From Paenibacillus faecis (GTDB lineage: Bacteria > Bacillota > Bacilli > Paenibacillales > Paenibacillaceae): 64,000 bases of DNA. Location of the stretch: positions 186,001-250,000 of the forward strand of contig NZ_VSDO01000003.1 of NCBI RefSeq assembly GCF_008084145.1, read 5' to 3'. The translations under genes were made by a program, and so were the position numbers. Positions within the stretch are counted from its first letter, which is position 1; each line of letters begins with the position of its first letter. Positions 18,016 to 28,379 of this stretch are shown here, piece by piece. The notes beneath the pieces are model-generated. The model saw only the letters and a list, made by a program, of their open reading frames with translations, made no database searches and was not told the origin of the DNA.

Positions 18016-19044
18016 CTACTCGCGCCGGACCAGGCGCGGCGTATTCCGCAGCGCCGCCACCGTCCCGGCGCCGACCCCGAACATGGCGGTGCGAAGCTCC
18101 AGCTCAACGCGCTCCAAGAGCGCGTCGAGCCGCTCCTCCGAATGCACCGCCGGTTCCAGCAGCGCCCGGCCGAACCCGGCCAGGTCCGCGCCAAGCGCCA
18201 GCGCTTTGGCGGCGTCCACGCCGGTGTTCAGGCCCCCGCTGCCGATCAGGGCGGCGTCCGGCACCGCCGCCCTTACCTCGCGGATGCATTCGGCGGTGGG
18301 GATGCCCCAATCCGCGAACGCTTCCGCGGCCGCGCGGCGCACCGGATCGGCGCTGCGGAACTTCTCGACCTGGCTCCAGGAGGTGCCTCCGGCGCCAGCT
18401 ACATCGACGAAGGCCACGCCGGCTTCCCGAAGCCGTTTGGCCGTCCCCCCGTCGATGCCCCAGCCGACCTCCTTGACGCCGACCGGGACAGGCAGCGTCC
18501 GGCAGACCGCCTCGATCCGGGCGAGCAGCCCGCCGAAAGCGGTGTTCCCCTCCGGCTGGAACACTTCCTGCAAGCTGTTCAAATGCAGGACCAACATGTC
18601 CGCTTCGGCGATCTCCACGGCGCGCCGGCATTCGTCCGCGCCGAAGCCGTAGGCCAGCTGGACCGCGCCCAGATTGGCGATGATCGGGATGCTCGGCGCC
18701 TTGCGCCGGACCGCGAACGTGGGAGCGAGCTCCCCGCGTTCCACCGCCGCGCGCACCGAGCCGACGCCCATCGCCCAGCCCCGCCGCTCCGCCGCTTCCG
18801 CCAGGCGGTCGTTGATTTGCCCGGCGAGCTCGCTCCCGCCGGTCATGGAGCTGATGAGCAGCGGCGTCCGTACCGGAGCGCCGAGGAACGTCGTTTTCAG
18901 GCTGACCTCCTCGAAATTCAGCTCGGGCAGCGCATTATGCCGAAACCGGTATTTTTCGAAACCGGTCCGGATTCCTTCGCCCTCGACCCGCTCCTCCAGG
19001 CAAATACGGATATGTTCGGACTTGCGCCCGGATGTGTCCGCCAT
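18016..19044 (-). CDS. fni: Type 2 isopentenyl-diphosphate delta-isomerase
   Basis: 342 residues. FMN- and NAD(P)H-dependent enzyme converting IPP to DMAPP. Recognised by RKSEHIRICLEE at the N-terminus, LISSMTGGSE, VGVGSVRAA-like FMN region (GVGSVRAAVERGE), LHLNSLQEVFQPEGNT, KEVGWGID and VDVAGAGGTSWSQVE, then IGSGGLNTGVDAAKALALGAD. Start at 19044 behind AAGGAGG. The FMN requirement is a plausible reason for pairing with a possible riboflavin S component downstream. Confidence 0.95.
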   Translation of the reverse strand: MADTSGRKSEHIRICLEERVEGEGIRTGFEKYRFRHNALPELNFEEVSLKTTFLGAPVRTPLLISSMTGGSELAGQINDRLAEAAERRGWAMGVGSVRAAVERGELAPTFAVRRKAPSIPIIANLGAVQLAYGFGADECRRAVEIAEADMLVLHLNSLQEVFQPEGNTAFGGLLARIEAVCRTLPVPVGVKEVGWGIDGGTAKRLREAGVAFVDVAGAGGTSWSQVEKFRSADPVRRAAAEAFADWGIPTAECIREVRAAVPDAALIGSGGLNTGVDAAKALALGADLAGFGRALLEPAVHSEERLDALLERVELELRTAMFGVGAGTVAALRNTPRLVRRE

Positions 19045-19098
19045 CTTTTTTCCTCCTTAAAATTACGCTCTTCCGCCGAAAACGGCCGCTTGCCCCTC

Positions 19099-20607
19099 TT
19101 ACAACAAGGGGGACATCAGCCTTGCGGCCGATTCCATCAACCGGACGACGATTTTCTTCTTCATAAAGGCCTTCCTTTTAATTCGGGTCGTCGACAGCAA
19201 ATCGCGCTCGAAATCTTGGACGATTTTGGAAATACTGTCGGCCTGGACGAGCAGGACGTTGACCTCGAAATTCAAGTGAAAGCTGCGCATGTCCATATTG
19301 GCCGTTCCCACCGTCGCCACCTCGCCGTCCACAATCAGCAATTTGGAGTGCAGAAAACCCTTCTCATACTCAAAAATCTTCACCCCGGCCTCCAAAAGCG
19401 ACGGAAAATAGGAGTGGGAAGCGAGAAACGGCAGCCACTTGTCCGGCTTGGCCGGAAACAGGATCCGCACGTCGATGCCGGATAATGCGGCTACCCGTAA
19501 TGCCGTCTGAATATCCTCATCCGGGATAAAATACGGCGTTGCCAGCCAGACCGACTTTTTGGCCGAAGTAATCATGGCGAAGAAAATGTTCTTCAGCGCC
19601 TTGCTCTCGTTGTCCGGGCCGCTCGGTATAACCTGTACCGCACCGCTGCAGCCCTGCTCCATCTCCGGGGACAAATATTCGACGTCCATGATCCTTTCGC
19701 CGGTCACATACTGCCAGTCCTGCAGAAAGATGACCTGCATCGACCGCACGGCCTCCCCTTTGACGAGCATATGGGTATCGCGCCAAAAGCCGTAGGTTTT
19801 GCTGCGGCTCAAATATTCGTCCCCCACATTCAGCCCGCCGATGAAGCCCGTATTTCCGTCGATCACGACGATCTTCCTATGGTTGCGGTAATTCACCCGG
19901 CTGGACAAGGCCAGAAAGCGCACCTCGCCGAAAATGCCCACCTTGACCCCGGCCTCCCGCAATTCGTTCACAAACGATTTCGGCAGCCCCAGGCTTCCGA
20001 CCGCATCGAACATAAAGCGGACTTCCACCCCGGCTTTCGCCTTTTCGATCAGCGTCTTCTGGATTTCCCGGCCGATGTCGTCCGCTCGATAAATATAGTA
20101 TTCCATATGAATGTGATGCTGCGCTTTTTTCAATTCCTTTAGCAGCGTCGAGAACGTTTCTTCCCCGTTGGTCAGAACCCGCGTACGGGTAGCCATGGAA
20201 AACGGAGTCCTGGCGATCCGCTGCGACATTTGCAGCAGCCGCTGCTGTCCCGGCGTAAATTGCGACAAATCCCGGGGCAGCATGCTTCCGTTATGATCGA
20301 TACGTTCGTAGCTTTTCCGGTCCTCCTCCGCTTTCTTATCGAACTTCCGCCGTTTGAAATAGTTTTGCCCCAGTAAAAAATACAGGATCAGACCGACGAC
20401 CGGCAGCAAGGCCAGCACCAAAATCCAGGCCATCGTGCTGGAAGGATTGCGATTTTCCATAAATATGGCGAGACCGATGGTGACAACGGTCAAGGTTTGA
20501 AATATACTGACGAGCATCCCCCCGAACTTTCCGAACACCCCGAAGCCGAAAAAATAGAAAGCAAAGAGGATTGCCGCGATTAAAATAATTTGTAGTCCCC
20601 GCCTCAT
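19099..20607 (-). CDS. cls: Cardiolipin synthase
   Basis: 502 residues. Makes cardiolipin from two phosphatidylglycerols at the membrane. Two N-terminal membrane helices (FAFYFFGFGVFGKFGG and MAWILVLALLPVVGLILYFL) precede two phospholipase D motifs: HRKIVVIDG at about residue 240 and HSKLLIVDG at about 418, each HxK(x)4D, the second continuing TVGTANMDMRSF. Start at 20607 behind AAAGGAG. It stands alone between fni and the TorD-like gene. Confidence 0.96.
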   Translation of the reverse strand: MRRGLQIILIAAILFAFYFFGFGVFGKFGGMLVSIFQTLTVVTIGLAIFMENRNPSSTMAWILVLALLPVVGLILYFLLGQNYFKRRKFDKKAEEDRKSYERIDHNGSMLPRDLSQFTPGQQRLLQMSQRIARTPFSMATRTRVLTNGEETFSTLLKELKKAQHHIHMEYYIYRADDIGREIQKTLIEKAKAGVEVRFMFDAVGSLGLPKSFVNELREAGVKVGIFGEVRFLALSSRVNYRNHRKIVVIDGNTGFIGGLNVGDEYLSRSKTYGFWRDTHMLVKGEAVRSMQVIFLQDWQYVTGERIMDVEYLSPEMEQGCSGAVQVIPSGPDNESKALKNIFFAMITSAKKSVWLATPYFIPDEDIQTALRVAALSGIDVRILFPAKPDKWLPFLASHSYFPSLLEAGVKIFEYEKGFLHSKLLIVDGEVATVGTANMDMRSFHLNFEVNVLLVQADSISKIVQDFERDLLSTTRIKRKAFMKKKIVVRLMESAARLMSPLL

Positions 20608-20688
20608 CGTTGTACTCCTTTTCTATTCTGCACGTTTCTCCCTTCCATTTTACATGAAGCTTGAGTTTCTTCCTACTGTAAGACAAAA

Positions 20689-20722
20689 AAAGGCCGGGCG
20701 AGTTCAGTCCCGCCCTGCCTTT
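20689..20722 (-). terminator. Terminator of the torD-like gene
   Basis: AAAGGCaGGGCG / CGCCCgGCCTTT followed by seven T on the minus strand. Confidence 0.88.
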
Positions 20723-20737
20723 CTCTTCCCCGTCTTC

Positions 20738-21427
20738 CTATTCCAGTCTGCTCCGCCACAGGTGAAGCTGTTCCAAATCCATTTCCAGAAACTCCACGAG
20801 CAACTCGGCCAGCCCCGTATATAGCGGGCTCTCCGTCGCATCGGCCAATTCGGCGGCAAAGCGGGGAGCCCAGCGCATGAGATGCGACTCCAAAAAGGAA
20901 ATCTGCACCCGAATCAAGTCCCGGTCATGTCCGGGCAGGCTTGATCTGTCCAGCATTTCCTCGCTAAGCACAGCCATAAACTCCAGCTCCAAAGCGATAT
21001 GATCGTCGCTCTCCCCCGAGAGCTTGTTAAATACCACACTGTTCTCCAAATAGAATTCCCGAATCTCGGCCAAGCAGGAAAAGGCGCTGACGCCTTCTAC
21101 TTTGGCGCGAAACAGACTCTCGCGGGCGGTTATCACCGCCTGATGTCCCACGAACAACCGCCTGTATTCTTCCGCTTCATCGGCAAACACCGAACGCAGC
21201 TCTTCCTCGCGGATTTGCCCCAGATACTCCTTCAGCCTCTTCCCGCCCCGGCTCATAGGAATCACCGGGCTCTTCCGCTCCACCCGATTCCGCCATTGAG
21301 CGATCAAGGACATGCGCGGGGGACGGCTCAAAAAATCCATCAGCAACTGATATACCCAACCTCGGAGTTCCAACCAGCGCGCCTGTTCTTCCGGAATGTC
21401 CATCGGCTTCTTGTACAGTGTGGTCAT
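20738..21427 (-). CDS. TorD/DmsD-family molybdoenzyme maturation chaperone
   Basis: 229 residues, all-helical, of the TorD superfamily that binds and protects molybdoenzyme apoproteins before cofactor insertion. Evidence is the length, the helical pattern, and VFADEAEEYRRLFVGHQAVIT followed by FRAKVEGVSAFSCLAEIREFY and LELEFMAVLSEEML, which match the Firmicute TorD-like group. The start at 21427 (MTTLYKKPMD) follows GGGAGA; the open frame extends upstream to 21502 without a ribosome site. A mobA gene upstream supports the role. No Tat-signal molybdoenzyme lies beside it; the client may be elsewhere. Confidence 0.75.
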   Translation of the reverse strand: MTTLYKKPMDIPEEQARWLELRGWVYQLLMDFLSRPPRMSLIAQWRNRVERKSPVIPMSRGGKRLKEYLGQIREEELRSVFADEAEEYRRLFVGHQAVITARESLFRAKVEGVSAFSCLAEIREFYLENSVVFNKLSGESDDHIALELEFMAVLSEEMLDRSSLPGHDRDLIRVQISFLESHLMRWAPRFAAELADATESPLYTGLAELLVEFLEMDLEQLHLWRSRLE

Positions 21428-21485
21428 ATCGTCATCTCCCTGCTTATATAGCTTGACACAACAAATGTATTCGACTGTTAAAAAA

Positions 21486-21514
21486 AGATGACTTCCTGTC
21501 AACGGAAATCATCT
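21486..21514 (-). terminator. Terminator of mobA
   Basis: AGATGAtTTCC / GGAAgTCATCT hairpin followed by seven T on the minus strand, just before the torD-like gene. It suggests the two genes are separate units or linked only by read-through. Confidence 0.85.
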
Positions 21515-21630
21515 CTCATTAATCAAACCGACACATGATTAAGGGGGATCATGCATCTTCCAACCTTATTATACCTCAAAATGTAAGCGCTTCATGCGTT
21601 ATTTTTGACAATCTCTCAACATCTTCCTTA

Positions 21631-22257
21631 CTAAACTTCTTCGCCAGGCGGGGATTCCGCCCATGCCAAAGCTTGCCGATAGTCTTCGGGCCGGTTCATG
21701 TTGAAAGGAATCCGCTCCGCGGGAATGCCCGCCGCTCGGGCCATGGCCGCCCCGTCCGGATAGTCGGCCTTCAGGCCTTCGGTCCAGCGGGTTAGCTTGA
21801 GCTGCCCCTCCTTCAGCGTCCGTTCCAATCCCGGGAGTACGCTTCGGCGATAAGCCGCAAGCAGCGGCTGTTCCCTTCCTTCCACGACCGGAATCACAGC
21901 CTCTTTGCCTTCCTTCTCCGCCTGCAAGGTCCGTTCGGCCAGCCAGCGGACGGCTTCCCGGCCGGCAAACGGCATATCGCACGCCACGACTACGGACCAG
22001 GTCGTCGCTGCCGCCTTTAACCCCGCGTGCAGTCCGGCCAACGGACCCGCGCCGGGGAACGTGTCGGAAATCATCTCCGCCTCCAAATAGGAGTATGTCT
22101 CTTTGGGCCCTCCTGCGATCAAGACCGTTTCCGTTACTTGGCTTAATTCCTTAACGAGCTTTTCGATGACCGGGATACCCCCGATCGGCAGCAACGCCTT
22201 GTTTCGGCCCATTCGACTTGATCGCCCTCCGGCAAGAATAACCGCTGTTATCGCCAT
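21631..22257 (-). CDS. mobA: Molybdenum cofactor guanylyltransferase
   Basis: 208 residues. Transfers GMP from GTP to molybdopterin, giving the guanine dinucleotide form used by DMSO-reductase-family enzymes. The nucleotidyltransferase signature VILAGGRSSRMGRNKALLPI is at the N-terminus, then FPGAGPLAGLHAGLKA and VVACDMPF, and near the C-terminus FNMNRPEDYRQA. The start at 22257 follows GGGGAGG; a longer frame to 22290 includes this ribosome site. It fits with the molybdopterin oxidoreductase at 29.8-31.8 kb. Confidence 0.93.
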   Translation of the reverse strand: MAITAVILAGGRSSRMGRNKALLPIGGIPVIEKLVKELSQVTETVLIAGGPKETYSYLEAEMISDTFPGAGPLAGLHAGLKAAATTWSVVVACDMPFAGREAVRWLAERTLQAEKEGKEAVIPVVEGREQPLLAAYRRSVLPGLERTLKEGQLKLTRWTEGLKADYPDGAAMARAAGIPAERIPFNMNRPEDYRQALAWAESPPGEEV

Positions 22258-22390
22258 TTTACAGCCTCCCCAAAATCTAAAAACTGGCAAAACAAAAAGA
22301 AGTTGGTTTGTATCCCCTTTCAGGTGTATGTTACATTGAGGACATAGTCATTTTTGCGCTTCACACCAAACTGGAGTCGGACAGAAAGGA

Positions 22391-23611
22391 ATGGCACTCT
22401 TGCGGGACAAAACCCAACCCTATTCCACAATAAAACTGCCACTCGGGCTGCTTAACTTTTTCACTTACGGCACCATGGTCATCTTTGCCGCGTTCTTTCA
22501 ATTATATTTGCTGGACATCGGCATGGACAAGCTCGAAATCGGCAGTCTGATGGCGGCCGGGCCGCTCGTTTCCCTGCTGGCTCACCCCTTTTGGAGATCT
22601 TTGAGCGATCGCGGGCGAAATATCCGCGTGATGCTCTTAATGATGATGGTTGGCCTGCTGATCGTCGGCCATCTTGTTTTTAAAGTGAACACCTACCCGA
22701 TGCTGTATTTGTCGATGATGCTGCTGTTCTTTTTCCAGACCCCTCTGCTGGCTCATACGAACAGTCTCACCTTGGGGTATATCGAGGACATGGGGCAGAA
22801 ATTCGGAGCCTACCGGTTATGGGGCTCTCTGGGATGGACCTTCGTCGCCCTTACGGCCGGACCGATCATCGACAGCGTCGGGCAAAACGGGATCTCCCTC
22901 CTGTTCAGCGTAACTTTGATGCTGGCGATCGGGTCCGCGCTTCTGCTGCCGACGATCCGCAAGACGACGAACACGCCGATCGTGACGCCCGTCCAAATTC
23001 GCCGGACGCTGCAAAACAAATACTTTGTCGCATTCGTTCTGTTCGGAGCGCTTGTCGCTTTGCCGAACGCCGTCAACAGCATTTTTTTGCCGCTGTTTAT
23101 CAGCGATCTCGGAGGAAGCCGGTTTCAAATCGGCGTTGCGTTCTTTCTCTCCACCTTATTCGAGGTGGGCGCTTTCGTCCTGCTGAATCTATTTTTGAAG
23201 AAAAAGCTGACTTACCTCATGGGCTGCCTTACCGTGGTAAGCCTGCTGTTTGCGCTGCGCTGGGATCTGATGGCCGGGGCGACAAGCCCGGTGCAGGTCA
23301 TCCTGATCCAGGTGCTGCACGCCGTTACCTTCGGCGGCTTCTTTCACGTCGGCACCCGCCTGACCGCCTTGCTGCTCCCGAGGCCGCTTCGCTCCGCCGG
23401 ACAGGCGGTCTACACGGTGGCTCTCAGCGGCATCACGGGTATCGTCGCGGGGCTGCTCGGCGGCTGGATTTTTCAAAACTTCGGGCCTGTGGTGATGTAT
23501 AAAATGGGGGTCATTCTTACGGTCATCGGAGCCATCGGCTTTGGCCTGATGTGGAACCGTCTCGGTAAAAACGGATACCCCCCGGCCTTCCCGCAGACCG
23601 AAGAAGATTAA
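22391..23611 (+). CDS. MFS transporter, MFS_1-like
   Basis: 406 residues with twelve predicted membrane helices. The loop between helices 2 and 3 has WRSLSDRGRNIRVMLLMM, and a mid-protein YIEDMGQKFGAYRLWGSLGW is typical of the 3-phenylpropionate/nucleoside-type MFS_1-like group. Substrate unknown. The ATG at 22391 abuts AAAGGA; a TTG at 22400 has better spacing and may be the true start. It runs divergently from mobA and is followed on the same strand by a LacI-type regulator, separated by 178 bases. Confidence 0.85.
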   Translation: MALLRDKTQPYSTIKLPLGLLNFFTYGTMVIFAAFFQLYLLDIGMDKLEIGSLMAAGPLVSLLAHPFWRSLSDRGRNIRVMLLMMMVGLLIVGHLVFKVNTYPMLYLSMMLLFFFQTPLLAHTNSLTLGYIEDMGQKFGAYRLWGSLGWTFVALTAGPIIDSVGQNGISLLFSVTLMLAIGSALLLPTIRKTTNTPIVTPVQIRRTLQNKYFVAFVLFGALVALPNAVNSIFLPLFISDLGGSRFQIGVAFFLSTLFEVGAFVLLNLFLKKKLTYLMGCLTVVSLLFALRWDLMAGATSPVQVILIQVLHAVTFGGFFHVGTRLTALLLPRPLRSAGQAVYTVALSGITGIVAGLLGGWIFQNFGPVVMYKMGVILTVIGAIGFGLMWNRLGKNGYPPAFPQTEED

Positions 23612-23789
23612 CCTGAACTTGCCCGGTACCACCGCCATAAAAAAACAGGCCGGATCGCGTTACGCCCGCCCTAAGTGGACGGTTACGCCGCTGATTCCGA
23701 GCCTTTAATTTAAGTCTATATTATGAAATGCTTTTCAGATCAAGCGTTTCTTCCATTTTGTCATGTTTTGTTGAAGGAGGCGTCCCGCA

Positions 23790-24767
23790 TTGGCCAATAT
23801 CAAACAAATCGCCAAAGCCGCCGGTGTGTCCGTCACCACCGTGTCCCGGGTGCTGAACGCGCATCCTTATGTCAGCGAAAGCAAGCGGAAAGCGGTCGAA
23901 GAAGCCATCGAACGGCTGCATTACGCCCGAAATATGAATGCCGTGCATCTCGTCAAAGGCATGACGCAGACGATCGGCGTCATTCTTCCCCAGATCCAGA
24001 CCGCCTATTTTTCCAAACTGATCGAAGGAATCGCCGCGGAGGCGCTTAAACATAACTATCAGTTAATGCTGTGCCAGACCGGTTACCGGCCCGAGGAAGA
24101 AATCAAAGTGCTCGATCTGCTGCGCAATAAACGGATCGACGGCGTCATCATCTGCTCGCGGTCTCTGTCGCTCGACCAAGTGGAGGACTATGCCGGATAC
24201 GGCCCGATCGTCCTCTGCGAAGACGTTCGGCAGCGCAAGCTTTCCTCGGTCTACTACGATCACTATGCCAGCTTCCGAAACGCTATCCGCTACCTCTGGG
24301 ACCGGGGACACCGCCGGATCGGTTTCACCCTGAACCGCCGGAACAGCCAAAACAGCCTGCGGCGCCGCCAGGCCTACGCCGATATTCTGCGGGAGCTTGG
24401 CGGCGAAGCGCGCGACGAATGGCTGCTGGACGGCTGCAGCGAAATCCGCGACGGCCGTCTCGTGGCCGATTGGCTGCTGCGCATGAAGGAACGGCCCACC
24501 GCCCTGCTGCTCACCGGAGATGAAATCGCAGCCGGATTCCTCGTCGCCATCAAGGAACACGGATTCGGCATACCGGAGGATGTCGCCATCGTCGGGTTCG
24601 ATAACCAGCCGATCTCCGAAGTGTTCGGAATCACCACGATCGACAACCGCCTCCTGGATATCGGCACACAGGCTTTTAACATCGCTTATAGCCGAATCCA
24701 GGACCCGGCCCTGCCCCCGGTAACCGAGGAGCTTCAGTTCCGCCTGATCGAGCGCAGCAGCGTCTGA
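23790..24767 (+). CDS. LacI-family transcriptional regulator
   Basis: 325 residues. The N-terminal LacI helix-turn-helix is NIKQIAKAAGVSVTTVSRVL with hinge sequence DVAI-like region replaced by HYARNMNAVHLVKGMTQTIG; the rest is a periplasmic-binding-protein-like sensor with VAIVGFDNQPISEVFGITTI near the C-terminus. It starts with TTG behind AAGGAGG. Its inducer is not known. The upstream MFS gene could be a target, but I see no clear LacI-type operator in the 178-base gap. Confidence 0.92.
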   Translation: MANIKQIAKAAGVSVTTVSRVLNAHPYVSESKRKAVEEAIERLHYARNMNAVHLVKGMTQTIGVILPQIQTAYFSKLIEGIAAEALKHNYQLMLCQTGYRPEEEIKVLDLLRNKRIDGVIICSRSLSLDQVEDYAGYGPIVLCEDVRQRKLSSVYYDHYASFRNAIRYLWDRGHRRIGFTLNRRNSQNSLRRRQAYADILRELGGEARDEWLLDGCSEIRDGRLVADWLLRMKERPTALLLTGDEIAAGFLVAIKEHGFGIPEDVAIVGFDNQPISEVFGITTIDNRLLDIGTQAFNIAYSRIQDPALPPVTEELQFRLIERSSV

Positions 24768-24806
24768 CCCCGGGCCATCCCGATTTTCCGGGTAAGGATC
24801 GGCGGG

Positions 24807-25958
24807 CTAGCGGTCTTTTTGTTGGGCGGCATGCCGTCCCAGGGTTTGTTTTAGCAGAAACGGCGTGACTAATGTGGTTAAAATGACCACGATGACGAGG
24901 ACGGTAAAGTACTTTTGCTGCAATAGTCCGCTCTCCAGCCCGATGGTGGCAATAATCAGCGCCACCTCCCCGCGCGACACCATCCCTGAGCCGATCCCGG
25001 CCGAAGATGACCACGAAAACCCGGTCAACTTGGCCCCGAGTCCGGAGCCGACCAGCTTGGTCAGCAGGGCCACCATGAAAAGAACGATCATCAAGCCCCA
25101 TTGCGATCCCAATCCTTCAAACGAAACGGAGAAGCCCACGCTTACGAAGAAGATCGGTACGAATATCGTATAAGCGATCGGCTCGAGTTTATGCTCCACT
25201 TCCTTTTTATAATCGGTTTGCGAGATGGCCAAACCCGCCGCAAACGCCCCGATAATGCCCGCCACGCCAAGCTCTTCCGCGATGAAAGCCAGAAAAAAGC
25301 AAAGGATCAGCCCGCCGCTGATGATCGACTCGGAGACCCGCAGCGGAGCCAGCCACTTCATGACCCATTTGCCTCCCTTCCAAATGAAGAATCCGGCGAT
25401 GAGAAAAAAGATCAATTTCTTGCCGATGACGAGCGTCAAATTGACTTCCTCTCCCCCGAACAGGCTCATTACGAAGGCCAGCAGCACGACTACCAGAATA
25501 TCGTCGATGATGGCCGCTCCGAGAAGCGTCGTACTCTCCCTGGTGTTCAATAAATTCAGATCTTTCAACGACTGGACGGAGATACTGACCGATGTGGCCG
25601 ACAGCAACAGCCCCATAAATATCGCCTGGGAAACCGTCAGCCCAATCACAGCCCCCGTAATATAACCGCCGACAAAAGGTACGATGATTCCGCCAACAGC
25701 CACCGCCGTCGCCGACTTATAAGCTCGCTTTAAATCGTCCAGATCGGTCTCCAACCCGGCCATAAACATCAGCAAAAGCACGCCGATTTCACTCAATTCC
25801 TCGATAATATGCGAGTTTTCCACCCATCCGAGCAAAGCCGGACCAATCACAATCCCGACCAGCAGCTTCCCCACGACCGCGGGCTGGCCCAACCGGGCGC
25901 TCAGGTCCCCCGCCAGTTTCGTCGCCAATAAAATTATGAGAATCGTAAAAAAGAACAT
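24807..25958 (-). CDS. Cation:proton antiporter, CPA2 family
   Basis: About 383 residues, twelve or so membrane helices, of the KefB/NapA-type monovalent cation:proton antiporter 2 group. Diagnostic are LGQPAVVGKLLVGIVIGPALLG, MAGLETDLDDLKRA, AAIIDDILVVVLLA (the two Asp residues) and AGFSWSSSAGIGSGMVSRGEV. There is no C-terminal RCK/TrkA-N domain, so it is a short, NapA-like form. The ATG at 25958 has GGAGG seven bases upstream; the open frame continues to 26066 through the glnS terminator, so that part is not coding. Probably Na+ or K+ for H+. Confidence 0.9.
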   Translation of the reverse strand: MFFFTILIILLATKLAGDLSARLGQPAVVGKLLVGIVIGPALLGWVENSHIIEELSEIGVLLLMFMAGLETDLDDLKRAYKSATAVAVGGIIVPFVGGYITGAVIGLTVSQAIFMGLLLSATSVSISVQSLKDLNLLNTRESTTLLGAAIIDDILVVVLLAFVMSLFGGEEVNLTLVIGKKLIFFLIAGFFIWKGGKWVMKWLAPLRVSESIISGGLILCFFLAFIAEELGVAGIIGAFAAGLAISQTDYKKEVEHKLEPIAYTIFVPIFFVSVGFSVSFEGLGSQWGLMIVLFMVALLTKLVGSGLGAKLTGFSWSSSAGIGSGMVSRGEVALIIATIGLESGLLQQKYFTVLVIVVILTTLVTPFLLKQTLGRHAAQQKDR

Positions 25959-26005
25959 CCGCATCCCTCCACTATTTTTGTTTATCATGCCTAAAAAAGA
26001 CAAAA

Positions 26006-26030
26006 AGGAGCCTGGTTTGACCAGGCTCCT
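26006..26030 (-). terminator. Terminator of glnS
   Basis: Perfect 11-bp stem AGGAGCCTGGT / ACCAGGCTCCT with a 3-base loop, followed by TTTTTGTC on the minus strand. Confidence 0.92.
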
Positions 26031-26086
26031 CCATAAAAAACGAAATATTTGATTATTTAAATTCAAGCTAGCTATATTATACCATC

Positions 26087-27760
<1,674 letters not shown>

Positions 27761-27847
27761 GGTGATCAACCTTTCCATTCATGGAATCTCTGCCAAAAGT
27801 TTCTCCGATTTTTCTTCTTCTAAATATACCGATATCTCGCCAAATGA

Positions 27848-28342
27848 TCAATGGCCGGCCACGGGGCACCACATCAGGATATCATCCACGTAACGGCCGC
27901 CGATCCAAAACTCCTCGACCAGCCGCCCCTGTTCCACAAATCCGCACTTTTTATAAAAAGCCAGCCCTCCGGGATTGGACGCCAGCACGCGCAGGCACAA
28001 CTTCCGGACGCCTCTTTCCGCGGCCATTTCCTTGATGGCCTCCATTAACGTCCGCCCTATCCCGCGTCCCTGGTAATCGGGGTGAACCGCGATATTGAGT
28101 TCGTACACGTGGCGGTTGCTCTCCAAAGGCGTGGGATAATCAAATCCCACATACCCGCATATCCGGTCTCCGACGCCGGCAATCAACTGGGTTCCTGGCG
28201 GGCATTTCTGGAGGTAGTGTTCCCGCGACTTCCAAACGATGGGGGTAGGGGAAGTGTTCTCCTCCCATACGAGCTTGTCCAGCTCCATCAAAGCCTCGGC
28301 ATCCCGCATTTGCGACAGGCGGGTCCATATTATATCAGACAT
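27848..28342 (-). CDS. GNAT-family N-acetyltransferase
   Basis: 164 residues. The acetyl-CoA motif is VHPDYQGRGIGRTLMEAIKE, preceded by VYELNIAV (beta-4) and followed by LRVLASNPGGLAFYKKCGFV. A C-terminal EEFWIGGRYVDDILMW resembles acetyltransferases that act on small amines or peptides. Start at 28342 behind AAGGAG. Substrate unknown. It lies between glnS and an MFS exporter gene on the same strand; the 37-base gap to the latter could allow co-transcription. Confidence 0.9.
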   Translation of the reverse strand: MSDIIWTRLSQMRDAEALMELDKLVWEENTSPTPIVWKSREHYLQKCPPGTQLIAGVGDRICGYVGFDYPTPLESNRHVYELNIAVHPDYQGRGIGRTLMEAIKEMAAERGVRKLCLRVLASNPGGLAFYKKCGFVEQGRLVEEFWIGGRYVDDILMWCPVAGH

Positions 28343-28379
28343 ATATAGTAACTCCTTCCTAAGTTTATATATGCGTATT

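Noticed and set aside
19045..19098. FMN riboswitch before fni and the S component
   Set aside because: Only 54 bases separate the genes; the conserved RFN element cannot fit.
27761..27847. T-box leader before glnS
   Set aside because: The gap is under 100 bases and has neither the T-box sequence nor a terminator/antiterminator pair.
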